This document shows positions 11,207 to 21,769 of a stretch of 64,000 nt of DNA, one piece after another. This DNA comes from Brachypodium distachyon. Its lineage: Eukaryota > Streptophyta > Magnoliopsida > Poales > Poaceae. The first letter of the stretch is position 1. Each line of letters begins with the position of its first letter. Both the position numbers and the translations under genes were made by a program. Under the pieces are notes generated by a model, which saw only the letters and a program-made list of their open reading frames with translations, did no database searches and had not been told where the DNA came from. The stretch lies in the NCBI RefSeq assembly GCF_000005505.3, contig NC_016131.3, positions 56,529,355 to 56,593,354 on the forward strand, written 5' to 3'.

Positions 11207-12872
11207 TCATTGTGAACCTAGCTTCATGTATTCAAATTTTGTAGCGACCGTAGAAGCACTGTCAAGTTCTTGCACATCTAAAGAGGCTTGATCATTATTG
11301 TAACCACTGCCACCATTAACACCATGCTGAAAAGTAGGACCTGCATAACCAGCTCTGTATGGAAAACCATAGCCAGGATACATTGGGGGATATGGGCTAT
11401 ATACTGGACGCCGTGCAACCATGCTTGGAACATTTGGCATGACTCCTTGGTTCGGATATGCATTTGCATAGGGATAGCCTCCCATACCAACATAGAGGCC
11501 AGGATAGTAGGGGGGTGCAGGAACATGTTGTGGCATAAAGCCATTGTAGAAGCCATGCCTATCATTGTACGGTCGGAATAAACCCTCATAGGAAGCAGGA
11601 CCACCCATGCCAAAGGGTCTTGAGCCACGACCTCGGCCATTACGGTAATAGTGAGCATCCTTGGGGATAGCAATCTTAGCTTCCACCCTCGTTCCTTTCA
11701 GGTCATGGAAACTTTTCCCCATCACCTTTCTCACAGCCTCCTCTGAATCAAAGGTGACGAAACCAAAGCCCCTTGACCTGTTTGTCAAGCTGTCGTATAT
11801 CACCACAACATCTGTTACAGTGCCAAACGCCTCAAAGTAAGCCCGGAACTCGTCCTCGGTGATGTTGTCCCTCAAACCACCAACAAAGACCTTCTTTGAA
11901 GAATAGCTCGCACTGTCGTCACCGTCCACAACGCCGTTCCCAGCAGTCTGGTTGTCCTGGTGGCCCTGATCCTGACCTTGTTCTGGCTGATGATGATGCA
12001 CAGGTTGCTCGCCAAAGTTCCGCAGAGGTCTAACCCTGGCCCTCCTAACGTCCACCTGTACAAGGCGGCAACAAAACACATTATAGTTAATGACTCCATC
12101 TGTATCCAAGTCACAAGATACGCACGCATATATTACAGAAAAAGAACACGTTGCATATAACAAGGCGGTAACATCAATTTAACAATTGTGCATGACTCAA
12201 CAAGCAATACTACCATAGTAATTATGTAACTAATTTGCCTGGCACTAGGCACATTAACAGATTAGGTAAACAGCCTACCAAAATTGGCAAGGCGGTCACG
12301 TCAATTTAACAATTGCGCACAAGTCAGCCAGCAATACTGCCATAGTAATTATGTAACTAATTTGCCCAGCAATGGCAGTAAGCACATTAACAGATTACGT
12401 AAACAGCCTACCAAAGTTGGCAAATACTACAACCAGCGAATCTCTGGAAACTAGAACAAAGTTCAAAACTTGCCATCACAGATCGCACCGGGGAAAGAAC
12501 CCCGCTAATCACCATCTCTACCAGGGTTAGCCACACGCCGCAGACGCAGATCGAGGAGGAGGAGGAGGAGGGGGTACCAACAACACTCACCTCGCGGCCG
12601 CAGATGAAGTGCTTGGGCTTTTCCCCGTCGCCGAGCGCCTTGGCGGCGGCGTCCTCGCCCTCGAACTCGACGAAGCCGAAGCCGCGGCCGTGGCCCGTCT
12701 CCCTGTCCCGCATCACGACGACGGACCGCACGGCGCCGAAGCGGGCGAAGTGGCCCCGGAGCTCCCCTTCCTGCGCCGACGACGGGATGCCGCCCACGAA
12801 CAGCTTCCTGCTCTCCCCCGCCGCCGCAGCCGCCGCAACCGCCGCAGCCGAGTCCCCGACCTCCGCCGCCAT
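11207..12872 (-). CDS. hnRNP-like RNA-binding protein with two RRM domains
   Basis: Two coding exons on the minus strand, 12872-12591 and 12055-11207, are joined in phase 0 across a 535-bp GT-AG intron and give 376 residues. RRM1 spans roughly residues 22-97, with RNP2 KLFVGGIP (23-30) and RNP1 RGFGFVEF (63-70). RRM2 spans roughly 148-224, with RNP2 KVFVGGLR (149-156) and RNP1 RGFGFVTF (189-196). The N-terminus is Ala-rich; the linker holds a His/Gln stretch; the C-terminal 150 residues are Gly/Tyr/Pro/Met-rich, typical of hnRNP A/B, Musashi or DAZAP1-like plant proteins. Its likely role is binding mRNA in nucleus or cytoplasm; specific targets cannot be inferred. The first ATG precedes RRM1 with a normal-length leader. 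Exon 1 is very GC-rich and exon 2 less so, the usual grass gradient. The stop at 11207-11209 is followed by a donor-like site, so the 3' UTR is probably spliced. Confidence 0.92.
12161..12420. repeat. Tandem duplication inside the RRM gene intron
   Basis: Unit 1 is 12161-12287 (127 bp) and unit 2 is 12288-12420 (133 bp). They are directly adjacent and share long blocks such as 'tcaatttaacaattg', 'tagtaattatgtaactaat' and 'cacattaacagatta'. Differences are point changes and one small indel ('ggcagtaa'). Both lie within the single coding intron (12056-12590) and do not touch its splice sites. Confidence 0.9.
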
Positions 12873-13660
12873 CGCCGACGAGGAACGCAGCAGCAGGGCT
12901 TCTCGAGCTAGGGTTTTGCGTGAGAGATGGGATGGATGAACGGGGGGGAAGCTGCCAGGATTGGGGCGAGATTTGTTTCTTGGGATGGGTTTTAGCTTCC
13001 GGGAAGAGGGGGGTTAGCGATACACGGAAGGCTGGGATGAGTTCGTGGGGGGAGCGCTGGCCGTTGGATCTGGGGGATTAGGGTGGAGGGGTTTACTTGG
13101 ACTCGAGGACTCGAGGTCTTTTCCGGTTTGGATGCAGACGCCGCGTCCGTTGACCGTGGCGGGGGCGCGTGTTGACCGGCGCGTTCGTGGGCTGTCCTTG
13201 GTATTTCCCTGCTCAACGTACGCGATCGTCTGTGAATGACAAGTGGGCCGGGGGGAAGTTTGGCAAGACTGCAGGATTCCTTGGAGAACAAGAATTTTTC
13301 AACACGGAAGAGTCCGGCTGAGCAGCGAACCAAGGTTGGTCCATCGGCACAAAATTCCTTTTGTTCGATCTAAACGATTTTACGAACTTTATTTCGTGCT
13401 TTCTCCTTCTCATACCAAATGACTTTCTATTACATGTATCTACACGCTTTTTAAATATAGATACATCCATATTGGACGAATTTAAGTCATTTAATATGGG
13501 ACGGGGTTTATTTTGAAAAAAAGGCTTTTGGCCCAGCTTTATTAAGCATTATTTCGTATTATTAGAATTTAAAATAAAATCAAAAGTGTATACCGGCCCA
13601 TGCAGCTCGCCCGCATTCACCCAGCAAGTCTTGCTTCATTTGGCCAAGGCCGGTAGGATT
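12873..13660 (-). promoter_or_regulatory. Upstream region and probable promoter of the RRM gene
   Basis: This is the sequence immediately upstream of the minus-strand RRM start codon. It is moderately GC-rich near the gene, with no clear TATA box. A degraded MITE-like stretch (about 13425-13506, with 'attacatgtatctacacg' and 'taatatgggacgg') marks the outer edge. No further gene is seen. The promoter call rests on position only. Confidence 0.3.
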
Positions 13661-13699
13661 ACGTATTCACAGGGGCCCATATAGAACACCGATAGTCGC

Positions 13700-13756
13700 G
13701 AATTGTTGTTCTGCCTGATGATGATGCACAGGCTCCCTAACGATGACCCTCTTAAC
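13700..13756 (-). pseudogene. Exon fragment related to the RRM gene's second exon
   Basis: On the minus strand, a splice-acceptor-like 'tactacag' at 13757-13764 is followed by a frame reading VKRVIVREPVHHHQAEQQ. This parallels the start of RRM exon 2, which begins VDVRRARVRP and reaches PVHHHQPEQ after the same acceptor position. The match then ends, and no RRM2 follows. The fragment keeps a VKR..VRE pattern common at this point in two-RRM plant proteins, so it may derive from an older paralogue. It lies about 0.83 kb upstream of the intact gene's start codon, same orientation. Confidence 0.6.
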
Positions 13757-14367
13757 CTGTAGTACAAGGAAACAGCAGAACTCGTGGAATAGTTGAGGAA
13801 ACAAAAACGATGGCGGCGAGGTCGCCCCGTCACAAGCGTCGACGAGAAACGCGAGTCGCTGGAGCGCGTCATTGCCACCCAAGACAGCCCAACATTATTT
13901 GCACGTGGTTTTGGGCTGGGCCGGAAAAGGACACCGAAAAGCCCAAGACAAACCCACTGCCAAACAAGGCCTAAGTTGTGTTTCAATCGAATGCATTTTC
14001 TTCGTAAATCGACATATAACCAGATTGTTTTCTGGAGAAAAAGAAACAAAGGACTCGGCATGATCACTCTACCACCAGTCGTGCGTGTTAGAGTACTAGC
14101 ACTTTGTTTTATTTTGGGATTGGCAGATCTCCGAGCATATCACCAGATGACAATATTAATTGAGCCAAGCTTATTAGCACGTTTTATACAGGTAGGTATT
14201 ACATGGACTGAATTAGTTTGATGGAGAATCCTGGCCAGCCAGCCTCAATTAATTAGGCAAAGTCGTCCGATCGCGAGCCTGTTGAAGTTGCAGCAGTAGT
14301 ATAACTACACAAACTCGCCTGAAGACACATACATCTTCTCTCTTCATCGTCCATCAAATAACCAGCA

Positions 14368-14858
14368 ATGGAGAACTACTGCTCATCAAAGGTTAAGGCA
14401 GCCTTTAACTTGGCTGTTGCGTTGGCCATGGCGGCCTGCCCAGCCCGGGACCCTGCAGGCCATCCTGGCGGCCCACGACGCGGCGCGTGCGGAAGTGGGC
14501 GTCGCTAGCTTGAAATGGGACGCAGCCGCGGCAGCGTACGCGCAGAACTACGCGAACGAGCGCCGGGCCGACTGCCGGCCGGTGCACTCGGGCGGGCCGT
14601 ACGGGGAGAACATCTTCGTGGGCGGCCCACGGGAGTCGGCCGTGGCCGCGTGGGTGGCCCAGAAGGCTGACTTCGACCGCGCCGGCAACACCTGCCTGAA
14701 CGGCCGGCCCTGTGGGCATGACACGCAGGTGGTGTGGCGTGGCTGTCCGTGGCTCCGTGGCCGTCGGATGCGGGCGCGTCGTGTGCGTCGACGGTCGAGT
14801 GTTCACAGTCTGCAGCTACAGCCCGCGGGGCAACATCCTTGGGCTGAGCCCTTTTTAA
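14368..14858 (+). pseudogene. PR-1 (CAP superfamily) pseudogene with two frameshifts
   Basis: The start at 14368 opens a signal-peptide-like frame (MENYCSSKVKAAFN...). Around 14432-14440 the frame must shift by one to reach the mature CAP domain (ILAAHDAARAEVGV onward, [20 protein letters not shown]). A second break follows at 14738-14757, where a 10-bp near-duplicate (cgtggctgtc next to cgtggctccg) shifts the frame again. The third frame then reads VAVGCGRVVC and ends with a C-terminal motif like its neighbours, stopping at 14856-14858. The usual Tyr of GHYTQVVW is Asp here. It is about 4.5 kb from the next intact PR-1 gene, same orientation, and seems a decayed tandem copy. A sequencing error could explain one shift but hardly a 10-bp insertion. 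Confidence 0.88.
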
Positions 14859-14960
14859 GCGACGGTATACGCCGGCAAGCCGTGGGTCAAATTTATCTAA
14901 ATACGAATGTATCCATATAATAAAATACGTTTAGACACATGTAACAGAAAGTCATTTAAT

Positions 14961-16563
14961 CTGAAGTAAATTACAGAAAACCACCACATTAGTGGCTAGG
15001 ATTTCACATAGGTACCAGTTTACGTTTTAGTTACTAAAAACCACCGGATTACACTAAGTGTTCGGTTGCTAGCGAATAACCTCAAAACTGACCAACGTAG
15101 CAATTGACTAGTCAATCTCTTCTCCCCCCCCCCCCCCCCGCCCCCGCATTCTTTCCCTTCTCTGCCCAAATCAAGCTCAAGAAGCTCGTCGCCGTCGGCA
15201 AGCTGCCATCCACGCCCGCCAAAGACCCGGAAAAAGAGCAGCGGCGAGCGGCGACCCAAAGCCCCCCCAGATCCATGGTGAAACCACCCGGCTCATGCGC
15301 GTGAGGCTGAGGCCGAAGGCGAGGATCACCTCCGTGCGGAGGTGTGCCGCCGCGGCTCCTGAGGCAGACCCGCGGAGAGGCGTTCGGTGGCAAGGGAGTG
15401 GGGCTCATCGATGATGATGCCACCCCTTACGGCCACCTCGCCTGCCGCCCCATTTGCCCTCCGCCGCGTCTCGCCCGCGCCCGCCCCCCGTGCGCCCGCC
15501 GCCGAGCCTCGCCCGCGCCCGCCACCGTGGGCCCGCCGCCTCGCTTCGCCTAGGCCTGGACAAAAAGATCGAAGTTCGATAATCTTATTGAACGCTCGCT
15601 AACTCGGTTCGTTAAGGGCTCGGCTCGTTAACTAAAGAACCAAATAGGACTTCCTTTTCCGATCGTTAAGCTTCACGATCTTAATGAGCGAGCTCGGTGA
15701 GCGCTCGTTAAGCTCGTTAGCGAGCTCGTCTCGTACATCACTTGTGAGTGGCTACTGGAACTTATTTTGATGTTGGAATTGTGTTGTTATTTCTCTTTTG
15801 TTGTATTATTTCCAATCTTTATAGCGCTGTTTAACTTTTGATTTATTTTGTTTGCCGCTAAAATTTATCCCAAGCAAATAGGTAATGACCAAAAATTTAG
15901 ATCAACATGACATCTATTTATCTTAACGAGTTTTTAACGAGCTTGACGAGCGCTCGCGAGCTCCTAACGAACCTAGCCGAACAATGGTCTCAGATCGTTA
16001 ATGATAACGATCTTAACGAACCGAGCTCTTAACGAACCGAGCATGCTCGTTAGCCAGCCCTAGCTTCGCCAGCGCCTTCCGCCCCGTGCGTCCGCCGAGC
16101 CTCACCCGCACTCGCTCCTCACCCCTCTCGCCGCGCTGAGGCCAGCTGACGGTGCTCCCTCTCTCCCGCGCCTGGGCCGGCGGGTTGGCTGTGAGGTAGG
16201 GCGGTTGGTGCCGAGGAGGATCTGCGCCGGGAAGATGAGGTGCAGCCACCCAGCCTCGCGCCCTCGCCTCGCCTGCGCGGCCACCTCGCTTGCGCCCGCC
16301 GCCCCGTGCGGCCGCCTCCTCGCATGCGTCGGCCGCCCCGTGCAGCTTTTGGATCGGAAACAGAGAGAAGAAGAGATTGACTAGTCAATTGCCACTCTGG
16401 CACGCCACGTTGGCCTGACCGGTGGTCCATCCCGTCAGTTTTGAGGTTATTCGCTAGCAACGGGATACTTAGTGTAATCCGGTGGTTTTTAGTAACTAAA
16501 ATGTAAACCGGTATATACCCGAAATCCTAGCCACTGATGTGGTGATTTTCTGTAATTTACTCG
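14961..16563. mobile_element. Non-autonomous DNA element with long terminal inverted repeats
   Basis: The ends are inverted copies over more than 100 bp. 'agtaaattacagaaaaccac' from 14965 matches the complement of the 16540-16561 region. Inner blocks such as 'ggctaggatttc', 'tagttactaaaaaccaccgg', 'ttgctagcgaataacctc' and 'caattgactagtcaatctct' are all repeated inverted. Flanks show a candidate 5-bp target duplication TTAAT (14956-14960 and 16564-16568) that closes a MITE when joined. The interior is a GC-rich Pro/Arg-codon region without a recognised protein and is itself interrupted by a hAT element. Long TIRs with a GC-rich cargo recall Mutator-like elements, but the 5-bp duplication does not fit their usual 9 bp, so superfamily is open. 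Confidence 0.75.
15551..16062. mobile_element. Nested hAT-like non-autonomous element with perfect 8-bp TSD
   Basis: The element begins taggcctgga and ends ccagccct(a), with inverted terminal similarity (taggcctgg against tagggctgg). It is flanked by a perfect 8-bp direct repeat, gcttcgcc, at 15543-15550 and 16063-16070. An 8-bp duplication is characteristic of hAT transposition. The 512-bp body is rich in inverted 'cgctcgttaa', 'taacgagc' and 'gcgagctc' words, which give strong secondary structure and could bind a transposase. There is no coding sequence. Because it interrupts the cargo of the surrounding element, it inserted later. Confidence 0.88.
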
Positions 16564-16599
16564 TTAATACGGGAAGGAGGAAGTATAAATTTCACAATG

Positions 16600-17670
16600 T
16601 TTGAGCTCACAAACCATATACCGTGTAGAAAGTGTACAATTTTTTTTGAGCGACTTTACCACGGCTAGTGTACCGTTTGTTCAGGAGGAAACAGAGAGGG
16701 AACAAAAGCCATGGTGGTCTATGGGCCGTTTGAAAGAACAAATTTGGACTCTGGTTACATAGGCTTCGCGGGCCGGCCGGCGCAAGCGATTCTACCTACG
16801 ATACCTCGTCGATAACGGTGTGCGGTGGATCGGAATGCAGCCCAACTTTCCAAACGAAACGGTGCTCAGAATAGGGCCCGAGTTTCTGGGAACAATATCA
16901 TGCCCCGATCTGGCTTTTCTTTCCCCCGACTGTGCGTTTCGTGGGCTTTGTCGTGATGAGCTAGGCTGCCATTGTGTCATGGTGTGTTAATGCAAGCTCG
17001 ATGCCGACTTTTCCTGGCTAAAACCTCATCCTTGGGTTGATCGAACACTTAACAATTCTGTCTGAGAGGAATAATTAACCGGCGGCATAGAGCTCGGCGG
17101 GTGGGCATGACGCGCGGCGGCGGCGGCGGCGGCGGTCGCCCTGTATTTCTCTTCTCTGAATTCCTTTCCGTGCCTGCTGACCCCCGTGAACCATGATTTT
17201 AAACTTTCGTCCGATATTGGGCTCCGGATTTTACACGATCGGGGATATAACTGTCACGGGCTTGTGCTTTGTAATCGAGATCGCTAGCGAGTCACACGGT
17301 ATCGCATCGCACAGACAAAAAGACGAGGAGGTCCAGGCGTCCGGGAGAAAATGGGCTTCACACTCGGCCTTTATTTTTCTATTTCTTGGGGCCCTAATTG
17401 TATAGTAGATATAATGGGCTGCATTGTAAATTCCAGGGTGGTCTACGGGCCAGCTGAGAATAAAATTGGAGTCCATCGACCGTCGGCGCTCCGTCTCTCT
17501 CTGCCACACGCGATTCTACGATGCCTCGTCGGGCCTCGGCAACGTTGTGGTGGTTGGAATACGGCCCAACTTAACAACGAAACGGTCATCGGAATTAGGC
17601 CCAAGTTTTCAGGACAAAACCTTCGAAACAAAATCCACCGATTGAGGCCTCTCAAAAATAAAAAAGATGC
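16600..17670. repeat. Diverged direct duplication (16709-16884 and 17437-17606)
   Basis: Two segments about 730 bp apart share ordered matches: 'ggtggtct(a)tgggcc/acgggcc', 'gcgattctac', 'cctcgtcg', 'cggcccaact/cagcccaact', 'aacgaaacggt' and 'gaat(a/t)agg(g/c)cc'. They lie between PR-1 copies and may be duplicated flanking DNA from the expansion of the cluster. No protein is evident in either copy. The rest of the interval holds nothing I can call. Confidence 0.6.
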
Positions 17671-17677
17671 CCACAAG

Positions 17678-17737
17678 CTTGTGGAAAAACGGCATGTTTG
17701 GGCCTTTTCTTCGCCGAACATGCCGTTTTTCCACAAG
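17678..17737. repeat. Perfect 21-bp hairpin with 18-nt loop
   Basis: The arm at 17678-17698 (begins cttgtggaaaaacggcatg) is the exact reverse complement of 17717-17737 (ends ccgtttttccacaag). The loop is 18 nt. Extra partial pairing follows on both sides. It matches no miRNA family I know. It might be a terminator-like or foldback structure, or a recent inverted duplication, since the arms show no divergence. Confidence 0.75.
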
Positions 17738-18790
17738 TTGAGTCAACCTGCCCACTCTTCCACAAGCACTTCCAATATTCAGGATGGAGATGTTCGATGC
17801 ATGCAATGCACGCGAATTTAACTCCGGTGATCGCGGACAGATTAATAAAATCATCTATTCCATCCGATCCATATTAGTTGTTAAAATATACATCGCCTCC
17901 TCGTCACTCTTGTCGGGAGACGATACAAGGCGAGTCCTTGTCGTCGGTTGTTGTATGGTGTGTTGTAATCCGTGTGACGTTGCGTTTGTATTGTGTAGCC
18001 TTTTTGGGTGTGTTGTAACTGACTTTCTGGCCATCTCTTTTTTTAATCGATGATGATGGGTCGCATTCTTGAAAAAAAAATACATGTATCTAAACGTTTT
18101 TTAGAAATAAATGCATCCATATTTAAGAAAATTTGAGACAATTAATATGAATCGGAGGGAGTACAATATTTCCTAGCTTGTGTACGACATGTATGCATGA
18201 TGCTTCGTTGCATATGTCCGGTCGATCCAGCGATCAGCATGAAATCAAACCAATTCCCTCCGTCTCAAAATAAGTGACGTGGATTTGTATAGATTTTTTA
18301 CACAAATCCTGTCAATTATTTTGGAACGGAAGGAGTATTTAAAAGCAAAAGTGTGTCAATGTGTCGTATCGATGTATGGCGACCTTTTCCTAGTAGGGAT
18401 TACGTACACACTCCAACATGTACACCTTAATTCTTTGACACATCGATCCTATACCTATACATATAGTTCTGGTGTTAATTATTCCTGGATGACAACATAT
18501 GCCACGTAAAGACACATGTAATGATAATATGGGAAAGACGGTCATCAAGATTTTTTTTTATTACAAATCAAAGATGTACTTGAGTTATCCTTTCTCCCCG
18601 TCGAGATCGCGTGGATGCATGGAATTCTTGCCATTTCTTGGAAAATACTAGGGTCCGGCCAACTTGGACTGAATTCATTCATTCGGCCCGTATAACACGT
18701 CGTCAAGATTAGAATTTTCCCCTCAGGAATTGTTAATGCTCAATCAACCGATCGATAGGATATTCGCCAAGGAAAAGTCATCGAGCTTGC
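17738..18790. other. Intergenic upstream of PR-1, with two MITEs
   Basis: There is a MITE half at about 18078-18165 (words 'tacatgtatctaaacg', 'ttgagacaattaatatg', 'atcggagggagtac'). A complete small MITE is at about 18254-18337 ('ttccctccgtctcaaaataa' paired with 'ttattttggaacggaaggag'). The rest is AT-rich with no gene. Confidence 0.6.
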
Positions 18791-18792
18791 AT

Positions 18793-18800
18793 TATAAATA
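18793..18800 (+). promoter_or_regulatory. TATA box of the PR-1 gene at 18871
   Basis: TATAAATA lies 71 bp upstream of the ATG. It is followed by a short leader with 'cacacatatacacacatcga' and 'atcgatc' words. Position and sequence fit a plant TATA box with a 5' UTR of about 40 nt. Confidence 0.7.
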
Positions 18801-18870
18801 GGCAACTCCGTTAGCACACATATACACACATCGATCGATCTCTCTTTTTAATTAATCTAGAGCAAACACA

Positions 18871-19368
18871 ATGGAGTCTTCCTGGCCGAAGCTAGCGCTG
18901 CTGCTTCTAGCTCTGGCATCATCAGCATCCTACGTGGCGGCCCAGAACTCGCCACAGGATTTCCTGGACCCACACAACGCGGCTCGTGCTGACGTGGGCG
19001 TGGGCCCGGTGACGTGGGACGACACGGTGGCGGCGTACGCGCAGAGCTACGCCGACAGCCGTCGCGGCGACTGCCAGCTGGTGCACTCTGGTGGCCCCTA
19101 CGGGGAGAACATCTACGGCGGCGCCGGCGGTGGCGCCAGCTGGACGGCGGCGGACGCCGTGGCGGCGTGGACGGCGGAGAAGCGGTTCTACCACCACGAC
19201 GGCAACAGCTGCGACGAGGGCCAGGTGTGCGGGCATTACACCCAGGTCGTGTGGAGGGATTCCACTGCCGTTGGGTGTGCTCGTGTTGTTTGTGACTCTG
19301 GCGATGGACTGTTTATTATCTGTAACTATAATCCGCCTGGTAACTACGTCGGACGGAGCCCTTATTGA
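18871..19368 (+). CDS. Pathogenesis-related protein 1 (PR-1), secreted CAP protein
   Basis: An intact intronless gene of 165 residues. Residues 1-24 form a signal peptide (charged start, Leu/Ala core, AA before Gln25), so the mature protein is secreted to the apoplast. The CAP domain has six cysteines at 68, 114, 120, 136, 141 and 151, the usual PR-1 disulfide set. Conserved CAP-cavity residues are His35, Glu79, Glu103 and His122; the signatures are GHYTQVVW (121-128) and [11 protein letters not shown] (151-161). The C-terminal eleven residues [11 protein letters not shown] (155-165) match the CAPE peptide pattern known from tomato PR-1. PR-1 proteins accumulate on infection and bind sterols. 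The 5' half is GC-rich and the 3' third much less so, as in many grass genes. It has a clear TATA box and is the middle copy of a three-member cluster. Basic versus acidic type was not computed. Confidence 0.95.
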   Translation: MESSWPKLALLLLALASSASYVAAQNSPQDFLDPHNAARADVGVGPVTWDDTVAAYAQSYADSRRGDCQLVHSGGPYGENIYGGAGGGASWTAADAVAAWTAEKRFYHHDGNSCDEGQVCGHYTQVVWRDSTAVGCARVVCDSGDGLFIICNYNPPGNYVGRSPY

Positions 19369-20059
19369 GCTAAGCTTAGCTACTACTATATGGCCGCCGG
19401 GGAGCCGTGACATTGCTTGCATGTATGCGGGCGGCAGGAATAATTCTAGTTGTCATAATAAAGTTGTATTAAGCAATATGCGAACTGGTGCAATCATGGA
19501 AATATATATATTTATGTATTATTATACCTATTTTTAGTTTCCAGTTGGGTCGTCGGTCGTGGTTCATCGATATATGTATATATGAGCACGCATGAGCGGA
19601 GAGCGGCGATTGTATCGTCACCGCTCACACCGTCGGATGCAAAGGGATGTGGCGTACCCGGAGCATACATGGGAGGAGGGATGAGTTTTTGACTTGCCTC
19701 GTTAGTCGGCTGGATTGTAACTTCGTTGGCAAATTGATCGTCTTGATACTTATTTTCACTATGTACTGTATCAATTCACAATTGGGGTTATTGTACGTTC
19801 TTGTCAAACCTAATACTTTGTATCTAGTTTTTTTTTAAGAAACATTCGTGAAATAATAAACATTTGTTATGTATCTTAAAAATAAAATAGCATGACTAGT
19901 CTTAGTTCATTATCGCCTACATTTGATTTGTATCCCAACTCATATAATGGAATTTTTATTCCTCAACATAATGAAAATCTACTGTAGAAAAAATAATAAT
20001 GAAAAACTAATATTTCTCGGTCACTTACAAATATCAATTCCACCATATTTCACTTACAG
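19369..20059. other. 3' flank of PR-1 and intergenic DNA
   Basis: The probable 3' UTR follows the stop, with polyadenylation-like AATAAA-type words (for example 'cataataaag' near 19455). No further gene is seen. Confidence 0.4.
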
Positions 20060-20309
20060 CTCGTTTGGCAACCAAGAATTCATTTCATTTGATCAAAATG
20101 AAATGAAATCCAATTTTTGATAGGATTTCATTTGGTTGAATTTGAATTCCGGGTTGAAAAATCATGTTTGTCTACCACATGGAATTGAAGAGTGAGAGAT
20201 AATTTTAGAGAAATGATGGCTTTTAGAGAAAAATTGAGACTAGTTATGGTGTGATTCCATGGAATTTGAGATTGAATTCCTGTGGCTAATTCCGTGCCAA
20301 CCAAACAAG
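20060..20309. mobile_element. MITE, about 250 bp, with CTCGTTTGG-like termini
   Basis: The left end ctcgtttggcaacc corresponds to the reverse complement of the right end, cttgtttggttggc. Subterminal 'gaattcatttcatttg' and 'aaattgaattcc'-like words are also partly inverted, and the body has no coding capacity. Similar 'cgtttggttggc' termini are seen in grass MITEs. The target duplication is unclear. Confidence 0.5.
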
Positions 20310-21674
20310 TTTTTTTTAAAATTCAAAATGAATTCTACAATTTTATGCCCAAATAATAGATGCCAAAAGAGCTGTTACACGCATGCATGCATACGTGTTT
20401 GCACTTAGGGAGCTACGTCACGGCCAGCTGGAAACCAGTAAGAACGCATGTGTACCACAAGATCCAAAATGATCGAAGCTACTCGACATTGCCAAATTGA
20501 GGACTCGACGAGCCCTGACAATAAAACGCTCTATTTTCCACTGTTTTTCCACAGTTTGGATGGCAACTAGTCGCTCTATCTTAGTTTCTCCCAGTAGTGC
20601 CCTGAGGCATCAATAACAACAACGTCGACGGCCATTTCGGATTCATGTGCACTTACACAAAAGCTCCGGCCGGTGACTTCCCCAAAACCTACAAGTCAAA
20701 GATCCTTGAGTTTATTCTACGGATTTTCTAACAGCAATGGGCGTGTGGAACTAGAACTAGAATTATATCACCCGCGTGTCCTCGAAGACACATCATAGTT
20801 TGTATTGATAGATTTTTGTTAGGAGTTCACTAATATATGGAGTAGTTACATGTATGGGCTACGACAGTAAAATGAAGTTTACTCGGTGTTCGAAGCAGAG
20901 CAGAGGGGGAAAACCTTGCAGAAGCTAGTGGGTAACGGCGTCAGGAGCAGGGAAATAGTTTTTGCGCAGTTTCGAACAAAATGATCAAAATTAAGGATTA
21001 TCAGTCAGGGACGAAATTAGGAAATGTGGACCAAAAGATTGTAGCTGAAAAAGCTTAATTCATCCCCTGTTCTAAAAACAAGGTAGTAGCTTGATTCGGC
21101 TAGCTGATGCCGGTGATGCAGGGCGGCCGGACTGCAGGGAAAGCTCTTGGAATCCTGGCATCGGGAAGTCTGAACGATACTGTGGCTGGGTTTGCGCGGG
21201 GATATTCAGAAAGTTAGGAGGGAGGAAATTGTATGGCCGTTGGATATTCAGAAATCCAATAGTACTAAATAAAATAGGGTACATATATAACCTAGATTTT
21301 TTTAACGGTTTTGCTACTTTTTAGACGACTACGATGATAACAACCTTGTGATTCAATCATTGAGTTTCGTGTAAAATTAATGTAGGTCTGATGAATAAGA
21401 AAAATCTTCAATTCGTTGGATGGATGGCTACGATTGAAACACTTCCATTTTTTAAAGATAATTAAATCAATGACACTACTCTTGCGTACGTTCCGATACT
21501 CAGGTACATGCATGTATTCCTTGACCGCACGCGCATATTTGTACAACGTATGACGGAGGAATCACTCGGCAAGTAGTTGGCATGCACGCATGGAATTCCT
21601 GCCACCACCTTGACGAAATCCACCCCACAATCTTTTCCATTCGACGTATATATACCACACACCGATCCTTCCAC
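20310..21674. other. Intergenic upstream of the third PR-1 copy
   Basis: No coding exon was found. The sequence probably includes distal promoter DNA of the PR-1 gene at 21770. I could not identify a specific regulatory element with confidence. Confidence 0.35.
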
Positions 21675-21682
21675 TATAAAAA
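21675..21682 (+). promoter_or_regulatory. TATA box of the PR-1 gene at 21770
   Basis: TATAAAAA lies 95 bp upstream of the ATG, followed by a leader rich in 'caacacacaactcacacac' words, as in other PR-1 leaders. Confidence 0.7.
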
Positions 21683-21769
21683 CATCAGGCCGGCTGTAGG
21701 AGCCAACATCCAACACACAACTCACACACAATATCAAACATTATTCAAACTTAGCTAGCTACAGCAAAC

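Larger units (their letters stand above)
14884..16588. mobile_element. MITE remnant split by the long-TIR element
   Basis: The left part (14884-14960: 'gtcaaatttatctaaat', 'aatgtatccatat', 'cgtttagacacatgtaac', ending catttaat) and the right part (16564-16588: 'ttaatacgggaaggaggaag') join into a sequence typical of a grass MITE ending in a 'ggaggaagta' terminus. The intervening 1.6 kb is a later insertion. The expected left terminus is missing, probably lost against the pseudogene's 3' end at 14858. Confidence 0.6.

Noticed and set aside
15121..15139. Long C homopolymer
   Set aside because: Simple sequence at the edge of the long-TIR element's cargo. It may be partly an assembly length error and carries no information.
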